Positions 42,823 through 50,355 of a DNA stretch of 64,000 bases are shown one piece after another; positions within the stretch are counted from its first letter, which is position 1; every line of letters starts with the position of its first letter. A program made the position numbers and the translations under genes. Below the pieces are notes generated by a model. The model ran no database searches. It saw nothing but the letters and a program-made list of their open reading frames with translations, and was not told the DNA's origin. The stretch lies in NCBI GenBank assembly GCA_965601485.1, contig OZ271846.1, positions 1,860,001-1,924,000 of the forward strand. Reading direction: 5' to 3'. The DNA is from Methylotenera_A aquatica. GTDB lineage: Bacteria; Pseudomonadota; Gammaproteobacteria; Burkholderiales; Methylophilaceae.

Positions 42823-42852
42823 AAGCCCTACAGCGATGTGGGGCTTTTTTAC
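42823..42852 (+). terminator. Terminator after the tRNA-Asn half
   Basis: AAAGCCCTACA and TGTGGGGCTTT with a GCGA loop, then a T-run. Confidence 0.8.
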
Positions 42853-43304
42853 TTTTAGCGTTGGCTAGCACCGAGCTAGCATTAGCATTTAATTTGGTTA
42901 AATTAAATCTATATAGTATTCATGTTGTTGTGTCGCCTTTGGGCCAAAAGGAGTCTGTCAGATAGAGTTTTCTGATTTCTGCAATCGGCCCAAACAGGAC
43001 ATCCAATCATGTCTAATAAAGCGGATCAAGTCCAAAGCTTATTTACAATTCCACCAACAACGTCAGAGTAAAAAGATTGACTAAGTATTGCCACCATCAA
43101 GTAATAACGAGTAATCTTCCTAATAGGTTTAGGCGTTTTTCACTCCACTTTGAACAGATAATCCATTTTTTAGCTTAAAATCTGTATTGTTCAATACATT
43201 TAGCATAGAAGTACATAACACCCTTTAGAAATATTCCTATTGTCGAATAAAACAACTTAAGTGAAATATTCACTTTTCAACATTCACATCATTTGGAGTC
43301 TAGA
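42853..43304. other. Intergenic, no gene seen
   Basis: AT-rich DNA with no credible ORF. A GGCCCAAA/TTTGGGCC-like pair lies near 42938-42995. It should contain the promoter of the DUF3422 gene. Confidence 0.35.
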
Positions 43305-44636
43305 ATGGCAGCTACTATTCAACAGTTACCCGTTGATGATCCAAATCGCTTTTTAATTCACAATGAAGTTCATGCTAGACCAAGTGCAACGTTTAGCTTA
43401 CCTGCAATGGTAATTTATTTAGCAGTTTTAAATCACAAGGTCAGCCGCAATGATGAATATGCACATTTATGCTGGCTACCCAATCAGCAAGATTTATCCG
43501 TTGACATGATGAAAGGTAATTTTTTACGTTTGCAGTTAGCGGATTACAGCATCAAGTGGGAGCGCCACACAGAATTTACCAGTTATACAATTGTGCAGCC
43601 TTTAGTCGTCAATGCGCAATCAGCCAGTAGCCCTGATATTTTCTCAAATCTAAAATTACCAAAAAAATGGCTGCAAACTGTTCCTGGCGACACAATTGCC
43701 GCAATTAAATTAGCCATGTTACATGGTGATATTAGTAAGCCTAATGAGGCGTTAAACATTGCAAAAGAATGGTTAGGTACCCAATCAATATTCGCATCAT
43801 TGGTTGGTAACACAAGTCACTCAATGGCTGTGACTGATTTTCTACTCGGTGATGATGGGTTTGAAAACATGGTGGTTATTGCGCCACCAGAAACCACTGA
43901 AATGCGTGCAGGGCGGGTATCTCAACGATTAATTGAACTTGAAACCTACCGATTAATGGCGCTTAGAGGCTTGCCAATTGCTAAGCAACTTGCGGTTTTT
44001 TTAGCGCAGTCGGATAAAAGCTTGGCTGATATTACCTTGCAATTAGAAAAAAAATCATCATCAGATCAAGAACTGCTTGATCGCCTAATTGCACTTGCCA
44101 CAGAAATAGAGCGGGCAACCTCAGAGCATACATTTCGTTTTTCCGCTACGCGCGCATACGATGCTTTGGTTACACAGCGTATTGCTGAGCTGCGAGAGTG
44201 CTCGATTCATGGCACGCAAAAGATTGGCGACTTCATGAAACGGCGGCTTTCTCCAGCTATTGCCACGGTAGCTTATACGGCTGAACGATTAGCTTCACTT
44301 TCAGGGCGTATATCGCGGGTAAGCGCGTTGCTTCACACGCGTGTAGATATTGCCACCGAAGTGCAAAACCAGCTCTTATTAGAAAAGTTAACACGTGGGC
44401 AAGAGCTGCAGTTAAGGTTACAAGCAACCGTTGAGGGCCTATCTATTGCAGCAATTTCTTATTATGTGGTGAGCTTGGTCTATTACTTAGCAAAAGCGCT
44501 AAAAGCCTATGGGCTGCCGATTCATGTTGAGATTTTTACAGGCTTAATGATTCCTGTGGTTTTGTTAGTTGTTTGGCGAACAACGAGCGCTGTGCAAAAA
44601 ATACGTGTTAACCATACGGCCAAAACAAAAGACTAA
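43305..44636 (+). CDS. DUF3422 membrane-anchored protein
   Basis: 443 aa from ATG 43305, with TTTGGAG upstream; a TTG four codons earlier is less likely. The N-terminus (LIHNEVHARPSATFSLPA) is the DUF3422 hallmark. A long helical middle is followed by two C-terminal membrane segments (AAISYYVVSLVYYLAKAL and FTGLMIPVVLLVVW). Function is unknown. It is conserved in many proteobacteria as a single gene, as here. Confidence 0.9.
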   Translation: MAATIQQLPVDDPNRFLIHNEVHARPSATFSLPAMVIYLAVLNHKVSRNDEYAHLCWLPNQQDLSVDMMKGNFLRLQLADYSIKWERHTEFTSYTIVQPLVVNAQSASSPDIFSNLKLPKKWLQTVPGDTIAAIKLAMLHGDISKPNEALNIAKEWLGTQSIFASLVGNTSHSMAVTDFLLGDDGFENMVVIAPPETTEMRAGRVSQRLIELETYRLMALRGLPIAKQLAVFLAQSDKSLADITLQLEKKSSSDQELLDRLIALATEIERATSEHTFRFSATRAYDALVTQRIAELRECSIHGTQKIGDFMKRRLSPAIATVAYTAERLASLSGRISRVSALLHTRVDIATEVQNQLLLEKLTRGQELQLRLQATVEGLSIAAISYYVVSLVYYLAKALKAYGLPIHVEIFTGLMIPVVLLVVWRTTSAVQKIRVNHTAKTKD

Positions 44637-44784
44637 AAGTTAAGATCAAAAATTTAAGAACTAAAAATTTAGAATGTATTTTTACTTTTTAACTTTGATA
44701 GCAACCCAAGGTTTTGAAATTTTTAGTTGATTAAAGCTTAATTTTTCAAGCCTTAAAAAAGTTTGGAGCCCAAGCTATTGAAGT

Positions 44785-44822
44785 AGCAATTAGCAATTAG
44801 CAATTAGCAATTAGCAATTAGC
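44785..44822. repeat. Short tandem repeat, AGCAATT x 5
   Basis: Five perfect 7-bp units plus three bases of a sixth (38 bp). The period is not a multiple of three and the repeat abuts a fasciclin-like gene relic, so slippage here would shift the frame of any gene across it. Confidence 0.85.
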
Positions 44823-44930
44823 ACTGAGGGTGGCGTAAAACTAAACGGTTCAGCAAATGTAACAACAACTGATATTGAATGTACAAATGGTGTTATCCAC
44901 ATCATTGATGCAGTTATTTTGCCAGCTTAA
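44823..44930 (+). pseudogene. C-terminal relic of a fasciclin (FAS1) domain gene
   Basis: An open stretch of 35 codons reads GGVKLNGSANVTTTDIEC, then TNGVIHIIDAVILPA and a stop. NGVIHxIDxVxxP is the conserved H2 box that ends FAS1 domains. Everything upstream is replaced by the 7-bp tandem repeat and stops, so only the gene's tail remains, followed by a good terminator. Confidence 0.75.
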
Positions 44931-44948
44931 TTTTAAGCTTGTTTGAAA

Positions 44949-44981
44949 GAAAAGCCCAACTAGTTTGTTGGGCTTTTTTGT
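44949..44981. terminator. Terminator downstream of the FAS1 relic
   Basis: AAAAGCCCAAC, a 6-nt loop and GTTGGGCTTTTTT. It also faces the convergent DUF4149 gene and may serve both strands. Confidence 0.8.
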
Positions 44982-45002
44982 TAATGGATCTTTAAAGTAT
45001 CA

Positions 45003-45377
45003 CTAATTTATCCAAAAGCAGTAAATGAGTGCCAGCAAAATGACCATATTGATGGTCACACTCAGCCCATGCAAAACATTAAATTTTTTGAGATTGTTTT
45101 CATCTTTTGCTTTGTTTACCGCTGGTGTTAAGAGCCAAAGTGAAATGGCAAACAATACTGCGCATATAAACGTGATGACTTTGAGCTGAAGTGACTGGGC
45201 AAATATACCCGAGACGATGCAGCTAAATCCCAAGACGAAATAATACTTAGGAAAAAATTGGCGCACATAAGCGCTAGCCCACTCTTGAGGTAATACTTTA
45301 AAAATTGTAGGTGCGACAGCAACACTGAAAAATAACATTACACCTACGATACCTGCAACTAAGTACATGCTTAACAT
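45003..45377 (-). CDS. DUF4149 family membrane protein
   Basis: 124 aa with four predicted membrane helices. VGVMLFFSVAVAPTIFKVLP and the following FFPKYYFVLG are typical of the DUF4149 (TMEM205-like) family. Function unknown. It lies 75 bp downstream of the SDR gene on the same strand. Confidence 0.8.
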   Translation of the reverse strand: MLSMYLVAGIVGVMLFFSVAVAPTIFKVLPQEWASAYVRQFFPKYYFVLGFSCIVSGIFAQSLQLKVITFICAVLFAISLWLLTPAVNKAKDENNLKKFNVLHGLSVTINMVILLALIYCFWIN

Positions 45378-45452
45378 TTTTTTGGCTTTCGAAATTATAT
45401 TGTTAACTTGAGACTTTTTTTAATTGCCTAAAATCCAATAATTGGGTATCAA

Positions 45453-46193
45453 TCATTTGACTAAAGGTCTAATACTCGAAAATCCGCCATCAATAGCCCA
45501 TGCTTGACCTGTTACGCGCTTTGCAGCATCAGATAGCAGCCAAACCATCAATTCAGCAACATCCGCTGGATTGCCAATACCTTTAATTGGATATTGCTTA
45601 CTTGCCATTTCACGCATTAAATCACCGCTTATAATGCCAGCTGCAGCTGGTGTATCCATTATCCCTGGTGAGACTGCATTAATGCGTATACCAGAACTTG
45701 CATAGCTAGCTGAAGCGCTTCGGACCATGGCCTCTATACCACCTTTGGCAGCCGATATTGCTTCATGATTAGGTGTTCCAATACTAGCAGCAGCGGATGA
45801 CACCAAAACCGCAGAGCCAGAAAAGGAATGCTGTTTTAGATGATTTATAAATCCAGAGAGCGTATGAAAGGCGCTGAACAAATTGGTGTGCATACAGTCC
45901 AGAAAATCTGTTTCTGCCATTCTGTGCATTGGGGCTAATCTAATATTGCCAACACAGTGCGCGAGCGCTGTTGGTTGCAAACTACTATCATTTATTTGCG
46001 AAAATATTTTCCTTACACCTTCTGCGTTAGTGCAATTTCCAACAATTTGCATTTGTTGATCACCATAAACAGTTTTCAGTTTATGAGCATCGCGACTGAC
46101 AAGAATTAATTTCCAGTCATCAGCAATCAATTTTTTGGCAAGCGCTTGACCTAATCCACCACTTGCACCAGTAATTAAAGCAACTTTTTCCAT
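45453..46193 (-). CDS. Short-chain dehydrogenase/reductase lacking the catalytic Tyr
   Basis: 246 aa, Rossmann fold. TGASGGLGQALA is the cofactor-binding glycine motif, and VLVSSAAASIG supplies the catalytic Ser region. Where SDRs have YxxxK this protein reads ISAAKGG, so Lys is kept but Tyr is Ile. The end is normal (INAVSPGIMDTP, VTGQAWAIDGG). It may be a non-canonical SDR subfamily with a different proton donor, or a non-catalytic protein. Confidence 0.88.
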   Translation of the reverse strand: MEKVALITGASGGLGQALAKKLIADDWKLILVSRDAHKLKTVYGDQQMQIVGNCTNAEGVRKIFSQINDSSLQPTALAHCVGNIRLAPMHRMAETDFLDCMHTNLFSAFHTLSGFINHLKQHSFSGSAVLVSSAAASIGTPNHEAISAAKGGIEAMVRSASASYASSGIRINAVSPGIMDTPAAAGIISGDLMREMASKQYPIKGIGNPADVAELMVWLLSDAAKRVTGQAWAIDGGFSSIRPLVK

Positions 46194-46456
46194 ATAAAAT
46201 CCAATACATTTAATCGATTATCCATTGAGTCATATAATCAACAAAATGTTTAGTTTTTCCGCAGAAATAAAATTCAATATTTTTTTCACACAGACACATT
46301 TTTACTATTAGACCAAACGATTAAATAATTACTTAGTCAACTTAATAAGTTCTACCACTTCTGCAAGGTTTACCATAACTGCACGGCAAGTGTATTTTGC
46401 ATAATTTAAGCATTTTTTGGTATTGTGAAAAATGCCACATAAGTTTATTTATAAAA

Positions 46457-46887
46457 ATGTCTTATTTAAAATCACTAGAATCTATCACTACTAAGTTAAC
46501 CATATTTTATGACGGCGACTGCCCATTGTGCTTAGCGGAAATTCATTTTCTTAAGCAACACAACCAACGCGGTCTGCTTGCATTTACATGCTTGCAGCAA
46601 TTGATTTTGCAAACTCTGATATCAAATGTGATTTGGCACTCAGAACCATACATGCCAAATTGGGTGCAGATGAGATTATTGTTGGTCCAGATGTTTTTTA
46701 TGAAGCCTACAAAAGAACAGACCTGAGATTATTGAATTACTTATTTTCATTGAAGTTATTCAGATACATCTATGCCAAATTTTATGTGCTGTTTGCAAAA
46801 TATCGTCACCAAATCTCGAAACTAATTGGCTCCTACATGCTTCGCAAAGTTAAAAAGAAATATCCAGAAAACTCACTACCCTTATAA
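46457..46887 (+). pseudogene. DUF393 (DCC thiol-disulfide) gene with a frameshift
   Basis: Frame 1 from ATG 46457 gives LTIFYDGDCPLCLAEIHFLK (the DxxCPLC signature). About 46580 the homology moves to another frame: MLAAIDFANSDIKCDLALRT, then GADEIIVGPDVFYEAYKRTD and a C-terminal helical segment up to 46887. Together they make one complete DUF393 protein of about 143 aa. A single-base indel in ATTTACATGC explains the break. It is either a recent pseudogene or a sequencing error. Confidence 0.8.
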
Positions 46888-46985
46888 ATGTATCTGAATT
46901 ATTTAAAAGACAATAATGTTCTGTTATTGTTTGATAGGACTGTTAAGATAACTAAGTTGGGCCATTCAAATATGAGGGGGTTGAT

Positions 46986-47954
46986 ATGAAAGCGCTACTA
47001 AATATTGCAGTATTTGCACTTATGTTATTTACGTCAACTGTTTTTGCTGGGGAGTTTGGAAATTACTGTACTACCAGTATGGCAGGAGGTTTAGCTGTAC
47101 CTAGTGACTGTTCCCAAAATTTAATTTTTGAGGGTAAAACCTATTGTTTCGGCAACGAACAATCAAAATCAGCATTTGATAAGTCACCTAATAAACAAGA
47201 GATCATTTTAAAAGCAGCTGCTGAATATTCAAAAATCACAGAAGTTGAACGCGTTAAGATTACGCAAGAACAAGCATTAACTGAAATCAAAAATACTAAG
47301 TGTGACCTTTCAAACAGGGATCTAGGCTACTTAGATTTTAAGGGCATGGACTTAACCCATTGCAAATTGGTCAATGTAAGCTTTTTTGGATCCGACTTAC
47401 GTGGTTCGAACCTGAGCGGTACTAATTTACAGCGTTCATATTTAAACTTAGCAAGACTTGAAAATACGAACCTAAGTGGTGCTAATTTAACAGACGCGAC
47501 TATATTTCAGGCTATTTTTGATAAAACAAATTTTAAAGGGGCTAATTTAACCAATGCAAGGATGATTGGAACGTTAGGTAAAGTCGATATGAGTAATGCC
47601 AATGTCCAGAAGGGGAGATTTGGTTTAGATACAGGTAACCAGCCTATGGGCCAAATGAAATTTGACTCAGTTGGAGGTGATTTTTCAAATACAAATTTTG
47701 AAGGTGCGGATCTTAATATCGCTAGCTTTCTTTTTGCTAACTTACGAGGTGCAAATTTAAGTAACACGAATTTATACCGAGCGGAGTTTGGGCAAGCAGA
47801 TTTGACTGGGGCTAATTTAACAGGGGCAAACATGACGGATGCACTAGTTGATGATGCGAAGTTTACTGACGTAATCGGGTTAGAAACAGTAAAAGGATTA
47901 GATACCATCAAAGGTAAATGTAAAGACTGTAATGTAAAAAAAATCCCTAAATAA
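46986..47954 (+). CDS. Exported pentapeptide-repeat protein with YHS-like N-terminus
   Basis: 322 aa. The signal peptide is cleaved near VFA-GEFG (about 22). Residues 40-75 (IFEGKTYCFGNEQSKSAFDK) resemble a YHS metal-binding domain. From about 100 to 290 there are many A(N/D)LxG/xx pentapeptides such as LRGSNLSGTNLQRSYLNLAR and ADLTGANLTGANMTDALVDD, which fold into a right-handed square beta-helix. The C-terminus has CKDC. A GGGG-type Shine-Dalgarno (GAGGGGG) precedes the ATG. Function is unknown; the export signal argues against a gyrase-protecting role in the cytosol. Confidence 0.85.
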   Translation: MKALLNIAVFALMLFTSTVFAGEFGNYCTTSMAGGLAVPSDCSQNLIFEGKTYCFGNEQSKSAFDKSPNKQEIILKAAAEYSKITEVERVKITQEQALTEIKNTKCDLSNRDLGYLDFKGMDLTHCKLVNVSFFGSDLRGSNLSGTNLQRSYLNLARLENTNLSGANLTDATIFQAIFDKTNFKGANLTNARMIGTLGKVDMSNANVQKGRFGLDTGNQPMGQMKFDSVGGDFSNTNFEGADLNIASFLFANLRGANLSNTNLYRAEFGQADLTGANLTGANMTDALVDDAKFTDVIGLETVKGLDTIKGKCKDCNVKKIPK

Positions 47955-48113
47955 TTAAATGTTCTTACAATAATAAAATGAGTAATAGTGATACGTTCAA
48001 AGGCATGACCAATACTCCAAAATCACAACCTTCTAAAAATATTGTTAAGCGTGACAATAATGACGAATATTATCAAGCTCTAGCGAATGATGGCGAGCTA
48101 ATGCTGTTAATAG

Positions 48114-48293
48114 TCATTTGACAATCCAGCTACTATTAATACTTGCGAGCCATCCTGTACTGGCAGCTTGGTAAATGGCGACAAGATACAAGGCGTGTTT
48201 TTTGGTGCAAATGCTTAAAAAATAGGACTGCAGCAAGGATTTACCACAAATGGTGCTGGTGAAATATTTGGTAGCGTTAAACTAGGCCGTTAA
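48114..48293 (+). pseudogene. Relic of an exported barrel-type C-terminal domain
   Basis: The frame reads NGDKIQGVFFGANA, a stop, KIGLQQGFTTNGAGEIFGSV and KLGR then a stop. The GxFFGxxA...GLQ.GF pattern recalls the C-terminal barrel-like domains of FecR-type and TbpB-like proteins, but this is an impression only. An in-frame stop and a missing upstream part mark it as dead. A 47-codon open frame at 47978-48121 just before it may belong to the same former gene. Confidence 0.4.
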
Positions 48294-48304
48294 TCTTATA
48301 TTAA

Positions 48305-48337
48305 ACAAAAAAGCCCGCGTTTAAGCGGGCTTTTTTG
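48305..48337. terminator. Bidirectional terminator beside ssb
   Basis: AAAAAAGCCCGC, a 6-nt loop and GCGGGCTTTTTT, 20 bp after the ssb stop codon (minus strand). It can stop transcription from both sides. Confidence 0.9.
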
Positions 48338-48356
48338 TGGTTAAGTTTTATATCAA

Positions 48357-48863
48357 TCAAAACGGAATATCATCTTCAAAATCATCAAAACTGCCACCTC
48401 CTGATTGTGATGTGGCTGGTTTTACCGCCGACTGGTTGGCTGGCGCTGATTGTCGTGCAGGCGCCTGATTAAATTCATCTGAGCCGCCACTTTGATCCAT
48501 ACCGCCATCATAGCTGGCGTTTGAACCGCCACTGTCTTTTCCACCTAACATTTGCATGCTGTCTGCAATAATCTCAGTGCTGTAGCGCGTTATGCCATCT
48601 TTTTCCCATTTACGGGTTTGCAAGCGGCCTTCTACATATACTGGGCGGCCTTTTTTAAGATATTCACCTGCGATTTCGGCTAGTTTGCGATACATCACAA
48701 TATTGTGCCATTCGGTTTTTTCTTGTTTAACACCTGATTTATCTTTCCAGTTTTCAGTAGTGGCAATACTAAAATTGGCTACCGCTTCGCCGTTTGGCAT
48801 GTAACGCACTTCTGGGTCACGACCTAAATTACCCACTAAAATCACTTTGTTAACTGATGCCAT
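48357..48863 (-). CDS. ssb: Single-stranded DNA-binding protein
   Basis: 168 aa. The OB-fold (VNKVILVGNLGRDPEVRYMP and EKTEWHNIVMYRKLAEIAGE, with the ssDNA-stacking Trp/Phe) is followed by a Gly/Ser/Gln/Ala-rich linker and the acidic tip FDDFEDDIPF that recruits repair and replication partners. Its start overlaps the MFS stop by 14 bp, so the two are co-transcribed. Confidence 0.97.
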   Translation of the reverse strand: MASVNKVILVGNLGRDPEVRYMPNGEAVANFSIATTENWKDKSGVKQEKTEWHNIVMYRKLAEIAGEYLKKGRPVYVEGRLQTRKWEKDGITRYSTEIIADSMQMLGGKDSGGSNASYDGGMDQSGGSDEFNQAPARQSAPANQSAVKPATSQSGGGSFDDFEDDIPF

Positions 48864-50256
48864 TATCTGCTCCTATCAATTTTAAAATATTCTGCTCTAT
48901 TAGCGCTTGGCTATCGTTACTTTGTTGATTATTTACCTTTACAATCAACAGTTGTTCTTGCGCAATCGCTACCGCCTCATAAACACCCGTCATTTGGGAT
49001 ACTTTTTGAGCTAGCGTAGTTGCTTGCTGCCCGTTTAAATCATTTAAGTGGTACATTTTTGTGCGCACCGCAGGTGGTGTAATCATACCAAAAGTTAACA
49101 CTAACCAAATACACATTAACAAGGCGCAAAAAATAAACACGGCAGAATAACCAAAACGATGTGATAAATAACCACCAACGACAGCACCTAAAAATATACC
49201 AAAGGACTGCGCGGTGCTATGCAAGCCCATTGCCGTGCCTTTTGAGGCGGCAGGTGCCATTTTGGAAATAAGCGATGGCAGTGAAGCTTCTAGAATATTA
49301 AAAGCGGTAAAGTAAATCAAAAGTGAAATCACAACACCCCAAAATTCATGAATGGTGCTGGCAAATACAATTTGCGCAACCAGCATCAAAGCTACCGCGC
49401 CAATAAAAACAATTTTTAGCTTTGCGCGCTTTTCACCGATAATAATAGCTGGCAACATCAACACAAAAGAGGCGATTAAAACTGGCAAATACACTTGCCA
49501 ATGTGAATTCACATTCATGCCACTACTTTCTGTCAGTGCAAACGGCACCACAATAAACATGGCCATTTGTGCCGCATGCAACGAAAAAGTACCAAAATTA
49601 AGTCTAAGCAATTGCCTATCACGCAACACGCTTTTCATTTTTTCGGGCGCGGCTTGTGCATCTGAATGAAACTGGCTTAATACTGGGTCGGGTACATAGT
49701 ATTTGATGACTAAAATAGCCAAAGCTGACAATACGGCTGTCATCCAAAAAATGCCTGAAACACCAATCCACTGATTTAGCAAAGGGCCAGCCACCAGTGA
49801 TAGCGCAAAGGTGATACCAATCGTGCCACCAATCATTGCCATGGCTTTGGTGCGGTGCTCCTCACGCGTCAAATCGGCTACAAGCGCAGTCAATACAGCA
49901 GAAATCGCGCCAGCACCTTGAATCGCGCGACCAATAATGACCATATAAATATCAGTTGCCAATGCGGCAACCATGCTGCCGATGATAAATAGAACCAGTC
50001 CTATATAAATCACTTTTTTTCGACCATATTTATCGGATGCGATACCAAATGGTAGTTGTAGCAACACTTGGGTAAGGCCATAGGCTCCAAGCGCTAAGCC
50101 AATTAAAGTATGGTTACTGCCGCCCTTTAATGTTTCCGCATATACAGAAAAAATGGGCAGTATTAAAAACATACCTAGCATGCGCAACCCATAAATAGAA
50201 GCCAAACTAATGGTAGAACGCAACTCTGTTGGCGTCATTTTGTCGGAAATTTGCAT
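48850..50256 (-). CDS. MFS transporter, YajR-like with C-terminal YAM domain
   Basis: About 468 aa from MQISDKM (an ATG 18 codons upstream also fits the frame). Twelve membrane helices; the MFS motif A is GIASDKYGRKKVI between helices 2 and 3, and motif B-like residues lie in GRAIQGAGAIS. The last 65 residues (YHLNDLNGQQATTLAQKVSQ onwards) are a soluble ferredoxin-like domain as in E. coli YajR. It is a putative proton-driven exporter of unknown substrate. It is divergent from uvrA and upstream of ssb. Confidence 0.88.
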   Translation of the reverse strand: MQISDKMTPTELRSTISLASIYGLRMLGMFLILPIFSVYAETLKGGSNHTLIGLALGAYGLTQVLLQLPFGIASDKYGRKKVIYIGLVLFIIGSMVAALATDIYMVIIGRAIQGAGAISAVLTALVADLTREEHRTKAMAMIGGTIGITFALSLVAGPLLNQWIGVSGIFWMTAVLSALAILVIKYYVPDPVLSQFHSDAQAAPEKMKSVLRDRQLLRLNFGTFSLHAAQMAMFIVVPFALTESSGMNVNSHWQVYLPVLIASFVLMLPAIIIGEKRAKLKIVFIGAVALMLVAQIVFASTIHEFWGVVISLLIYFTAFNILEASLPSLISKMAPAASKGTAMGLHSTAQSFGIFLGAVVGGYLSHRFGYSAVFIFCALLMCIWLVLTFGMITPPAVRTKMYHLNDLNGQQATTLAQKVSQMTGVYEAVAIAQEQLLIVKVNNQQSNDSQALIEQNILKLIGADNGIS

Positions 50257-50355
50257 GGGATGGTAAAGGTTATCGATTTTTATTACAGAAAATTTTAGCT
50301 GAAAACACAATAATTGCGTATATTAACAGGTTGCCTTAATTTTCGTTTAAAGCTG

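Noticed and set aside
42853..43304. Further tRNA or att sequences to the right of the tRNA-Asn half
   Set aside because: Scanning by eye found no second TTCGA-type T-loop with a pairing stem; only AT-rich intergenic DNA.
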